Assembly: GCA_001880285.1 (NCBI GenBank)
Contig: CP016269.1
Span: forward strand, 2,986,501-3,050,500
Origin: Flavobacteriaceae bacterium UJ101
Lineage (GTDB): Bacteria > Bacteroidota > Bacteroidia > Flavobacteriales > UJ101
Direction of reading: 5' to 3'
DNA length: 64,000 nt
Part shown: positions 36,584-44,587 of the stretch, in pieces
How positions within the stretch are numbered: the first letter of the stretch is position 1
Layout: every line of letters begins with the position of its first letter
The notes under the pieces: generated by a model
Told to the model about the DNA's origin: nothing
The model's database searches: none
What the model saw: the letters and a program-made list of their open reading frames with translations, nothing else
Program-made: the position numbers and the translations under genes

Positions 36584-36644
36584 AATGAGTTAATGAAAAT
36601 TAACATTTTTACACTAAATTTACCACTTTAAACGTTTTATATTT

Positions 36645-37661
36645 ATGTCAAAAAATTTAAAAGCAGGGATTATTGCGTTAGTTGCTATAGGATCATTTAT
36701 TCTTTTAATTAATTTTTTAAAAGGAGAAAATGTATTCAATAGAGGTACAGTTTTATACGCAGTTTATGATGATGTTCATGGATTACAAGAAACAAAGCCT
36801 GTAACAATTAATGGAATGAAAGTAGGGCATGTAGATGATATTGATTTTACAGATGATGATACAGGAAACCTTTTGGTACAAATGACCATCAATACTGATT
36901 TTGAATTTGATAAAAATACAAAGGCCATTATTCATGAACCTGGTTTGATGTCTGGAGCTGAAATCAAGCTGGAAATGTCACGTAAAGGAACACCTGTAAA
37001 AGATGGGGATTATATTATAGGAACAGCTGAATCGGGTATGATGTCTGTCTTAGCTAAAGAAGTAACTCCATTAAAGCAAAAATTAGAGAACGTTTTAGGA
37101 AGTGTTGATTCAACTTTAATTATGGTAAGAGGTTTGGCAACACCTGAAAATAAAAAAAGTATTGCCAATTTGGTTACAAACTTAGATAAAACCATTATTT
37201 CATTTAATCAAATGGCTCAATCCGTTAACAAAACTGTTTCTAAATTTGATAATACGGCTCAAAGTTTTGATGGGTTAGCCCTTGAAGCAAAGGGTTTAGT
37301 TGCAGAAAATCGAACAAAATTAGCCTCAACTTTACATAATTTAGATGCTACTATGAGTAATTTCAACCATGTAGCAGAAGACTTAGACCAAGCAGATTTG
37401 GATAAAACTATTGCTAAATTAGACCAATCATTAACTGGTTTGAATGATATTATGGCGGGTATTCAAAAAGGAGAAGGGAGTCTTGGTAAGTTGATGAAAG
37501 ACGAAGCTGTTTACAATAATTTAGATCATGCAACCAAAGAATTAGAACTACTTTTGCGTGATATGAAAGAGAATCCGAAACGCTACGTACATTTCTCTAT
37601 TTTTGGTAAGAAGAATAAACCTTACGTTAATGAAGAAATTAAGAATGATTCTAAAGAATAA
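36645..37661 (+). CDS. MlaD/MCE family lipid-transport substrate-binding protein
   Basis: 338 residues. One N-terminal membrane helix (KAGIIALVAIGSFILLINFL) is followed by the MCE domain (about 35-115: LYAVYDDVHGLQETKPVTINGMKVGHVDDI). A long helical coiled-coil region (about 130-310) then has repeated Asn/Asp-rich heptads. It is anchored in the inner membrane with its bulk in the periplasm, and acts with a permease and ATPase (not in this window) to move lipids across the periplasm. It lies 61 nt downstream of the amidase gene. Confidence 0.88.
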   Translation: MSKNLKAGIIALVAIGSFILLINFLKGENVFNRGTVLYAVYDDVHGLQETKPVTINGMKVGHVDDIDFTDDDTGNLLVQMTINTDFEFDKNTKAIIHEPGLMSGAEIKLEMSRKGTPVKDGDYIIGTAESGMMSVLAKEVTPLKQKLENVLGSVDSTLIMVRGLATPENKKSIANLVTNLDKTIISFNQMAQSVNKTVSKFDNTAQSFDGLALEAKGLVAENRTKLASTLHNLDATMSNFNHVAEDLDQADLDKTIAKLDQSLTGLNDIMAGIQKGEGSLGKLMKDEAVYNNLDHATKELELLLRDMKENPKRYVHFSIFGKKNKPYVNEEIKNDSKE

Positions 37662-37728
37662 ATTTATTATTCACGCATAACATATTTTTCAAAAAATCTT
37701 TATATATTGAGTCAAATTTTGAATTGAT

Positions 37729-39048
37729 ATGAAGATTTTCTCTAGTGTATTATTTATTGCGTTATTAATAATAGGTTTTGGTTTCTTTGCTAAAAACATA
37801 AAAAAATTAATACGTAACATTCAGTTAGGTAGAGATGTAGATCGTACAGATAATGCTTCTGAACGATGGATGACAATGGCTCGTGTAGCATTAGGTCAAG
37901 GTAAAATGACGGTTAGACCTATAGCAGGAATTCTTCATATCATTGTCTACTTAGGTTTTATTATCATTAACATAGAATTACTTGAAATTATCATTGATGG
38001 AATTTTTGGAACTCATCGTGTTTTTTCTTTTATGGGAGGTTTTTATGATTTTTTAATTGCTTCTTTTGAATTATTAGCCTTTTTAGTTATTGTTTCCGTT
38101 GTCGTTTTCTGGATTCGTAGAAATATTGTAAGAATCAAACGTTTTTGGAATCCTGAGATGGAAGGTTTTCCAAAGAATGATGCCAATTATATATTATATA
38201 TTGAATTTGTATTGATGGTTTTATTTTTAACCATGAATGCTGCTGATTATAAATTACAATTAATGGGAGAATATCATCAAGCGGGTAGTTTTCCCATCTC
38301 ACAATATATAGCTCATTTACTTCCTGAAAATAGTACTGTGCTAGTTATTATAGAAAAAGCAGCTTGGTGGTTACATATTGCAGGTATTTTATTTTTCATG
38401 AATTATTTATACTATTCTAAACACTTGCATATTTTATTAGCATTTCCGAATACCTATTTCTCAAAATTAGAACCTAAAGGACAATTAACTAACTTAGAAT
38501 CGGTAACAAAAGAAGTTAAAATGATGATGGACCCTAACGCAGATCCATTTGCCGCAGCTCCTGCAGGAGAAGAGGGAAGTGTACCTGAGAAATTTGGTGC
38601 AAGTGATGCTACCGATTTAAATTGGGTACAATTGATGAATGCTTATACTTGTACCGAATGTGGACGTTGTACATCAGTTTGTCCAGCCAATATTACAGGA
38701 AAAAAATTATCTCCTCGTAAAATCATGATGGATACACGTGATCGTATTGAAGAAATTGGGAAAAACGTTGATCAAAATGGAGAATTTAAGCCAGATAATA
38801 AACAATTATTAGGAGATTATATCTCCCACGAAGAATTATGGGCTTGTACTTCATGTAATGCTTGTGTTGATGCTTGTCCAGTTTTAATTGATCCTTTATC
38901 TATTATTGTAGATTTAAGACGATTCCTAGTAATGGAACAATCAGCAGCTCCACAAGAGTTAAATATTATGATGACTAATATTGAAAATAATAGTGCTCCT
39001 TGGCAATTTGGACAAGCAGATCGCCTAAATTGGAAGGATGAAGCCTAA
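37729..39048 (+). CDS. HdrD-like membrane-bound iron-sulfur protein
   Basis: 439 residues. The N-terminal half has several membrane helices with His residues suited to heme b, resembling the NarI/HdrE cytochrome subunit. The C-terminal half has two classic 4Fe-4S motifs, CTECGRCTSVCP at about residue 307 and CTSCNACVDACP at about 372. It would carry electrons between the quinone pool and a cytosolic partner. The natural partner is the CCG-type protein encoded two genes downstream, as in heterodisulfide reductase-like complexes. Its physiological donor and acceptor are unknown. Confidence 0.85.
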   Translation: MKIFSSVLFIALLIIGFGFFAKNIKKLIRNIQLGRDVDRTDNASERWMTMARVALGQGKMTVRPIAGILHIIVYLGFIIINIELLEIIIDGIFGTHRVFSFMGGFYDFLIASFELLAFLVIVSVVVFWIRRNIVRIKRFWNPEMEGFPKNDANYILYIEFVLMVLFLTMNAADYKLQLMGEYHQAGSFPISQYIAHLLPENSTVLVIIEKAAWWLHIAGILFFMNYLYYSKHLHILLAFPNTYFSKLEPKGQLTNLESVTKEVKMMMDPNADPFAAAPAGEEGSVPEKFGASDATDLNWVQLMNAYTCTECGRCTSVCPANITGKKLSPRKIMMDTRDRIEEIGKNVDQNGEFKPDNKQLLGDYISHEELWACTSCNACVDACPVLIDPLSIIVDLRRFLVMEQSAAPQELNIMMTNIENNSAPWQFGQADRLNWKDEA

Positions 39049-39155
39049 AGCATATAAAATTGATAATATAAAAGAGGTTTTATTATAAATTAGATAAAAA
39101 TAGACTTTTAAAGTGTATTTAAAACACAAAAGTTAACCAAATATGATTATTTAGA

Positions 39156-39163
39156 TAAATTTG
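39156..39163 (+). promoter_or_regulatory. Bacteroidota -7 box (TAAATTTG)
   Basis: TAAATTTG, 33 nt ahead of the HAD-type gene, in a 148-bp gap. It could give that gene and the CCG-type gene their own promoter. Confidence 0.35.
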
Positions 39164-39196
39164 AACTCATAAATAATCATCATAAAGTCATAAAAA

Positions 39197-39646
39197 ATGG
39201 ACACAAACGAAACGGGAAGAGACCTGTTAAAAAGTAAATCAGAAGATGGACAAAACATTAGCCCAGTCTTATCAGAAGGAGTTAAAAATTATTTAATTGA
39301 TATTGATGGGACCATTGGAGATGACATTCCAAATGAAGAACCAGAACGTATGGCTACGGCTAATTACTATCCTGATGCATTAGAAATTGTAAATAATTGG
39401 TATGCAGAAGGACATCAAATCTGTTTTTTTACATCTAGAACAGAAGAACATCGTGATGTTACAGAAAAATGGTTAGCAAAATGTGGATTTAAATATCACA
39501 GCCTTTTAATGGGAAAACCAAGAGGCGGAAATTATCACTGGATTGATAATCATATTGTTAAAGCGACACGTTTTCACGGAAAATTCACCAATTTAGTAGA
39601 GAAAGAAGTGAAAATCGAAGTCTTTGATGATGGAAGACATGATTAA
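39197..39646 (+). CDS. HAD-superfamily phosphatase-like protein
   Basis: 149 residues. The nucleophile motif is NYLIDIDGTIGDDI (DxDGT, residues about 32-45), with the second motif CFFTSRTEEH and later GKPRGGNYHWIDNHIVKATRF, giving most of a minimal HAD fold. The N-terminal 25 residues are polar. It is often annotated as a phosphoheptose isomerase in related genomes, which the DxDGT motif does not support. It is inserted between two iron-sulfur protein genes that form one functional pair. Substrate is unknown. Confidence 0.72.
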   Translation: MDTNETGRDLLKSKSEDGQNISPVLSEGVKNYLIDIDGTIGDDIPNEEPERMATANYYPDALEIVNNWYAEGHQICFFTSRTEEHRDVTEKWLAKCGFKYHSLLMGKPRGGNYHWIDNHIVKATRFHGKFTNLVEKEVKIEVFDDGRHD

Positions 39647-39703
39647 AAAATAAAAATGAAAATCATGATTTGATTTTCATTGAATAATATAAAATAAACT
39701 TAT

Positions 39704-40492
39704 ATGAGTAACTTAAATGTTCCAACAATGGCAGAATATATGACGCAAGGAAAATCGCCAGAAGTTCTATTTTGGGTAGGATGTGCAGGAAGTTTTGATG
39801 ATCGAGCTAAAAAAATCACCAAAGCCTTTGTGAAAATTCTAAATAAAGCTAACGTAGAATTTGCCGTTCTAGGAACAGAAGAAGGATGTACAGGTGATCC
39901 CGCAAAACGTGCTGGGAATGAATTTTTATTTCAAATGCAAGCTATGATGAATATTGAAGTCATGAATGCTTATGAAGTTAAAAAAATTGTTACTGCATGT
40001 CCACATTGTTTTAATACGATTAAAAATGAATATCCTTCGTTAGGTGGAAAATATGAAGTTATGCATCATACACAATTTATAAACGGGTTATTAAATGACG
40101 GTCGTTTGAAAATTGAAGGTGGAAGTTTTAAAGGAAAACGTATTGTATTTCATGATCCTTGTTATTTAGGTCGTGCTAACGATGAATATGAAGCTCCTCG
40201 TATCTTAATTCAGAAATTAGATGCTGAATTAGTAGAAATGAAACGATGTAAGTCTAAAGGTCTTTGTTGTGGAGCAGGAGGAGCACAGATGTTCAAAGAA
40301 CCTGAAAAAGGAGATAAGGATATCAATGTTGAGCGTACAGAAGAAGCTTTAGAACAAAAACCCGGTATTATCGCTACAGGATGCCCATTTTGTAATACCA
40401 TGATGACAGATGGTGTAAAAGCCAAAGAAAAAGAAAAAGATGTTTCTGTTTTAGATTTAGCTGAACTAATTGCTACAGCGGAAGATTTATAA
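39704..40492 (+). CDS. CCG-domain iron-sulfur protein (HdrD/B-like)
   Basis: 262 residues, soluble. Two CCG-type cysteine clusters are visible: EEGCTGD and ACPHCFNTI in the first half, then HDPCYLGR, CKSKGLCCGAGGAQM and GCPFCNTMM in the second. These bind the noncubane or [4Fe-4S] clusters of heterodisulfide reductase-like enzymes. It likely forms a complex with the membrane protein at 37729-39048. It is separated from the HAD gene by 57 nt and followed by a terminator. Confidence 0.85.
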   Translation: MSNLNVPTMAEYMTQGKSPEVLFWVGCAGSFDDRAKKITKAFVKILNKANVEFAVLGTEEGCTGDPAKRAGNEFLFQMQAMMNIEVMNAYEVKKIVTACPHCFNTIKNEYPSLGGKYEVMHHTQFINGLLNDGRLKIEGGSFKGKRIVFHDPCYLGRANDEYEAPRILIQKLDAELVEMKRCKSKGLCCGAGGAQMFKEPEKGDKDINVERTEEALEQKPGIIATGCPFCNTMMTDGVKAKEKEKDVSVLDLAELIATAEDL

Positions 40493-40518
40493 AATAGAAT
40501 TAAAAAAAGATAAAAAAG

Positions 40519-40554
40519 AGGCTCTTATGACTTTTATCATAAAAGCCTTTTTTT
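40519..40554 (+). terminator. Intrinsic terminator
   Basis: AGGCTCTTATGA pairs with TCATAAAAGCCT (one mismatch), loop CTTTTA, followed by seven T. It ends the iron-sulfur gene group. Confidence 0.8.
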
Positions 40555-40566
40555 GTATATTTACAT

Positions 40567-41835
40567 ATGGAAAAAAAAGTATATATACCTGAAAGTAAAT
40601 ATCCTCGAATAGTGGTTGTTGGAGCTGGATTTGCTGGAATTCATTTTATAAAGAAACTTAAAAATAAACCCTATCAAATTGTTTTATTAGATGAAAATAA
40701 TTTTCATCAATTTCCACCACTTTTTTATCAAGTAGCAACCAGTGGGTTAGAACCTGATTCTATTGTTTTTTCCATTAGAAAAGTTTTTCAGAATTATAAA
40801 AACTTTGTTTTTAGAATGGCCAAAGTGAAGCAAATTGTTCAAGAACAAAATTGTTTACACACAGATATTGGGATTATTGATTATGACCATTTAGTTATAG
40901 CAACAGGAAGTACCAATAACTTTTATGGTATGAGTGATGTTGAAGAAAATAGTATCGGTTTAAAAACGATTCAAGAGTCATTGGATATTAGAAGTCATAT
41001 TCTACAAAATTTAGAAAAAGCCGTTAATACAAGTGATTTAGAAGAAAAACAACAGCATTCTACGATTATAATAGTAGGAGGAGGGCCTGCTGGAGTAGAA
41101 ATGGCCGGTTCAATAGCAGAATTTCATCGCTTTATCTATAAAAAAGATTATCCTGATTTGCATTTAAACCCTTTAAAAATATATTTAATAGAAGCAGGAG
41201 GTAAGCTATTATCAGCTATGACGGATAAATCTTCTAAAGATACTTTAAAAGATTTAGAGAAGTTAGATGTGAAGGTACTATTGAATACAGCAGTTGAAAG
41301 TTACGATGGAGAAAGGGTAGTACTTTCTGATAAGCAAAATTTTAAAAGTTCTACACTAATTTGGACTGCAGGAGTTAAAGGTCAATTTCCTGAAGGAATA
41401 CAACCTGATATTGTACAGCGTGGAAATCGTTTAAAAGTAAATGGTTTTAATCGTATAGAAAATACCAAAAATATCTATGCAATTGGAGATGTGGCTTATA
41501 TGGAAACTGAAACATATCCTAATGGACATCCCATGGTTGCTCCAGCAGCTATTCAACAGGGAGAGCATCTTGCAGACAATTTTTTAAATAATTTTAAGAA
41601 AGAATTTAAGTATTTTGATAAAGGTTCTTTAGCTACAATTGGAAAGAAAAAAGCAGTTGCCGATTTAAAGAATATGCACTTTAATGGTTTTTTCGCATGG
41701 CTTATATGGTCAACGGTTCATTTAATGTCCATTAGTGGATTTAAAAATAAGTTACGTGTTGGTTTAAATTGGATGAATAGCTATTTTTCTTATGATAAAA
41801 ATAACCGTTTGATTATTCGTAAATATAAGCGCTAA
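40567..41835 (+). CDS. Type II NADH dehydrogenase-like flavoprotein (NDH-2)
   Basis: 422 residues. The FAD motif VVGAGFAGIHFIKKL is near residue 18. NNFHQFPPLFYQVATSGLEP is the conserved NDH-2 segment near residue 45. The NADH motif IIVGGGPAGVEMAGSIAEF is near residue 168, TLIWTAGVKG near 260, and IYAIGDVAYME near 300. The C-terminal FFAWLIWSTVHLMSISGFKNKLRVGLNWM helix docks the enzyme to the inner membrane. It would pass electrons from NADH to quinone without pumping protons. It has a short leader behind the preceding terminator. Confidence 0.88.
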   Translation: MEKKVYIPESKYPRIVVVGAGFAGIHFIKKLKNKPYQIVLLDENNFHQFPPLFYQVATSGLEPDSIVFSIRKVFQNYKNFVFRMAKVKQIVQEQNCLHTDIGIIDYDHLVIATGSTNNFYGMSDVEENSIGLKTIQESLDIRSHILQNLEKAVNTSDLEEKQQHSTIIIVGGGPAGVEMAGSIAEFHRFIYKKDYPDLHLNPLKIYLIEAGGKLLSAMTDKSSKDTLKDLEKLDVKVLLNTAVESYDGERVVLSDKQNFKSSTLIWTAGVKGQFPEGIQPDIVQRGNRLKVNGFNRIENTKNIYAIGDVAYMETETYPNGHPMVAPAAIQQGEHLADNFLNNFKKEFKYFDKGSLATIGKKKAVADLKNMHFNGFFAWLIWSTVHLMSISGFKNKLRVGLNWMNSYFSYDKNNRLIIRKYKR

Positions 41836-41980
41836 ATAGAGCTTAGTTTCAAAAACATAACATATATCATATAATTGGAAAAATGTATCAATATATTTTT
41901 CCTCTATATTATTCTTCTTTTATATTTGTCATTATTTTTATTTAATCTAAATAAATTGTAAATTAAAATAAAACATTATT

Positions 41981-42877
41981 ATGAGGAAAATAATTTATTT
42001 CTTTTTGATCGTAACTTTAACTTTTTCATGTAACAAAAATACTTCAGAAAAGGAGGGAAGCACTGAAAAAAAGATAGGAGTATTACTTGTAAATCATGGT
42101 TCCGTTTCTAAAAATTGGAGAGAAATGTTGTTAAAAATGGAAACGCAAGTAAAAGATGAAATCTTAGCTAATCCCAAAATAAGCAAGGTAACAACCGCAT
42201 TTATGGAGTATACAGAACCTTCCATTGCAACTAGAATGAAAGAGTTTGATAAAGAAGGATTTGATGAAGTCATTGTGGTTCCGATCTTTTTAACCGTTAG
42301 TTCTCACTATAATCATGATATTCCGGTAATATTGGGTATTAGTGCAGATCCAAAAGCAAAAGATTATATGATCGATAAAGAAAAGATTGAGGTATATAAA
42401 GCCAAAGCAAGAGTTAGTATCGCACCACCTTTAGATTATTCTACTATCTTAAAAAAGAATGTTGAAAGAAGGGTTAAAGCCTTAAGTAAAGAAGCAGAAA
42501 ACGAAGGAGTTTTATTAGTAGCGTATGGTGATAAGCAATACAATCAACAGTGGGAAGAAATGGTAGATGAAATAGGAAAATATTTAAAGATTAAAACAGG
42601 GCACGAAAGTATTGCTTATTCATGGTGTGGTCATTTGGTTGGTTATTCTACAGAACCTACTGTAAAAGGAATTGAAGAACTGTTAAAACTAGAAGATAAT
42701 GTTATTGTAATACCTATTTTAGTAGCCAATGATCCTTATTTTCAAAAAGATATTATTCAAAAAGCAGTAGATGAAATTTCAGGAAATGTTCTGTATAAGC
42801 AAGATGCTATTTTACCAGATGAAAATTTAAACAAATGGGTAGTCGATATTACAAATAAAACAGTTGAAAGTTTATAA
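41981..42877 (+). CDS. CbiX/CbiK-like chelatase-family lipoprotein
   Basis: 298 residues. Lipobox TFSC places the lipid Cys at residue 17, so the mature protein is envelope-bound. The rest is a two-lobed class II chelatase fold: GVLLVNHGSVSKNWREMLL (metal-site His) and a second lobe VLLVAYGDKQYNQQWEEM with later YSWCGHLVGY. Cytosolic relatives insert Co or Fe into tetrapyrroles, but a secreted lipoprotein form (like IhtB of Porphyromonas) has been proposed to act on heme. The stop codon overlaps the next ATG (TAATG), so it is coupled to the FMN/iron-sulfur protein. Confidence 0.75.
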   Translation: MRKIIYFFLIVTLTFSCNKNTSEKEGSTEKKIGVLLVNHGSVSKNWREMLLKMETQVKDEILANPKISKVTTAFMEYTEPSIATRMKEFDKEGFDEVIVVPIFLTVSSHYNHDIPVILGISADPKAKDYMIDKEKIEVYKAKARVSIAPPLDYSTILKKNVERRVKALSKEAENEGVLLVAYGDKQYNQQWEEMVDEIGKYLKIKTGHESIAYSWCGHLVGYSTEPTVKGIEELLKLEDNVIVIPILVANDPYFQKDIIQKAVDEISGNVLYKQDAILPDENLNKWVVDITNKTVESL

Positions 42878-44307
42878 TGAATACGTACCTTTCTTTTATA
42901 AGAAACGAGAAAATAAAAATTATAGCAACTTGTATTGTTGCTATAATTTTCACTTATTTTTGGATCAATGGGCCACTTCTTCATACCATAGAAATACTCA
43001 GTTTAGAATCCATTGAAACAGAATACTCTAAACCCATAATGGTCGGAAAAGATGGGGTGGATAATAAAACACAATTAACTTCTTTTAATACGATTAAATT
43101 AGCTGATAATGAAGTATTTGGGCATGGTTTAATTTTAGATAAAGAAAAAACTCATGGTAATTGGGGATTTACTGCCGATGAGCAAAGTAACCCTGGATTA
43201 TCTGAAAAACTTCAAAAAGATATAGAAAAACATGCGCTTCTTTTTTCAAGTGAAAATGAATTGGTAAAAATTCATCCGTCAATGTCTATGTATTATGCCG
43301 TTATTTCGAGTAAACAAACACATAACAAACAACTATATTTAGAAAGTACCGATATTATTCATAATGTAAGAGGATATGCTGGAGATATTAATGTCGGAGT
43401 AATTATCGGAGAAGATGGTTTGATTAAAAGAGTAGAACATATTGCTTCTAAAGAAACGAAAAGTTACTTATCTGATATCAAAAAATCAGGATTTTATGAG
43501 CAATTTAAAGAGGTTTCCATTATGAATGGGGCTCAAGAAATAGACGCCGTTTCAGGAGCAACACTTACTTCAGAAGCAATTGCAACTACTGTTTCTAAAC
43601 TAGTCAAAGAAGGAATTCCAGATCCTATTTCTAACTATACGAATACAAACGAAGTCAATTTTTTCAATTTAAAAGCTAGTTTAAATAATTACTGGATTTT
43701 TCATATCATTGTTATCTTTTTGATGTTTGTATTTAGTATACAGAAATGGACAAAAAAATCAAAAAAATCAATTATTTTATTAAGTCTATTGTCCGTATTA
43801 TATCTAGGTTTTTTCTTAAATAATTCATTTACTTATATATCATTTATTCATCCATTTTTAGGAACTTCAGTATCATCATTTGTAGGACTATATTCCTTAT
43901 TTGTTTTATTAGGAGCCATTTGGGGTAAAAATACCTATTGTAAATATATTTGTCCGTTTGGGAATATTCAACGTTTAATCATTTATGCAAACCCCGTAAA
44001 AACCAGTCGTAAATTTTTTATATCTAACAAATGGATAAAACGAATTAGAGCAGCAATCGCTATAATAATATTGACAGGAATTTTATTAGGCTTACGAAAT
44101 TGGAGTAATTTTGAATTGTTTCCTGATTTATTTGGTTTAAGTATTTTGAGTGTTTGGTTTATAATAGCTGTTATCACAGTTTTAACAACTATAATTTATC
44201 CTATGATTTGGTGTCGATTACTATGCCCAACAGGATCTATATTAGATGGTATTACAGATAGTATCAAAATAATAGAAAATAAAACTCGAAAATATAAATT
44301 AAAATAA
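42877..44307 (+). CDS. FMN-binding and 4Fe-4S polytopic membrane protein (NosR/NapH-like)
   Basis: 476 residues. One N-terminal helix is followed by an extracytoplasmic FMN-binding domain with DAVSGATLTSEAIATT near residue 225; the Thr is the likely covalent FMN site. The C-terminal half has five or so helices and two Cys-rich half motifs, CKYICPFGNIQRL (about 354) and CRLLCPTGSILD (about 446), as in NosR/NapH. It probably moves electrons across the membrane to the periplasmic side. Translational coupling to the chelatase-like lipoprotein suggests it feeds that protein or its substrate with electrons. This pairing role is inferred. Confidence 0.78.
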   Translation: MNTYLSFIRNEKIKIIATCIVAIIFTYFWINGPLLHTIEILSLESIETEYSKPIMVGKDGVDNKTQLTSFNTIKLADNEVFGHGLILDKEKTHGNWGFTADEQSNPGLSEKLQKDIEKHALLFSSENELVKIHPSMSMYYAVISSKQTHNKQLYLESTDIIHNVRGYAGDINVGVIIGEDGLIKRVEHIASKETKSYLSDIKKSGFYEQFKEVSIMNGAQEIDAVSGATLTSEAIATTVSKLVKEGIPDPISNYTNTNEVNFFNLKASLNNYWIFHIIVIFLMFVFSIQKWTKKSKKSIILLSLLSVLYLGFFLNNSFTYISFIHPFLGTSVSSFVGLYSLFVLLGAIWGKNTYCKYICPFGNIQRLIIYANPVKTSRKFFISNKWIKRIRAAIAIIILTGILLGLRNWSNFELFPDLFGLSILSVWFIIAVITVLTTIIYPMIWCRLLCPTGSILDGITDSIKIIENKTRKYKLK

Positions 44308-44403
44308 AATTATAATTTATATTATGTTAAATAGAAAATATTATACTCCAATTCTATTATATTTTTTAATTCAAATAAATATATCAATTCTCTGATTTTT
44401 AAG

Positions 44404-44513
44404 TTATTGATTATAACGATCTAGTTTTAAGTCATGGAAATCAAAGCTAAAATCTATATTTTCGGAAATTCCTTTCATTACAATGCTTTGGGCTATTCCA
44501 TTTTTACCTATAG
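44404..44513 (-). pseudogene. 3' fragment of serine hydrolase gene, cut off by transposon
   Basis: On the minus strand, 44513-44404 encodes the missing C-terminal end (GKNGIAQSIVMKG then NIDFSFDFHDLKLDRYNQ and TAA) of the serine hydrolase whose 5' part is at 53445-54978. It resembles the normal DUF3471-type end of such proteins. Joining 53451-54978, one CTATAG and 44404-44507 gives 1638 nt, exactly 546 codons including the stop. It is therefore a displaced gene end, not a separate gene. Confidence 0.85.
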
Positions 44514-44549
44514 GGCCTCAAGCCAAAAATGGGAGAAAATTTATAATAA
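44514..44549 (+). repeat. Left terminal inverted repeat of Tn3-family element
   Basis: 36 bp starting GGCCTCAAGCCAAAAATGGG at the outer end. The reverse complement is identical to 53409-53444. Adjacent outward is the target duplicate CTATAG. Confidence 0.9.
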
Positions 44550-44581
44550 AACATTTAATTGATTGAAATTCAATGTTTTAA
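44548..44581. terminator. Hairpin just beyond tnpA stop
   Basis: TAAAACATTTAATTG pairs with AAATTCAATGTTTTA with two mismatches. It lies between the tnpA stop and the left inverted repeat and probably ends tnpA transcription. Confidence 0.5.
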
Positions 44582-44587
44582 TATTAT

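Noticed and set aside
44404-44549. Degenerate, frameshifted copy of the serine hydrolase's end on the plus strand.
   Set aside because: The 42-nt match to 53409-53450 is the transposon inverted repeat plus the palindromic CTATAG, and the real displaced gene end reads on the minus strand.
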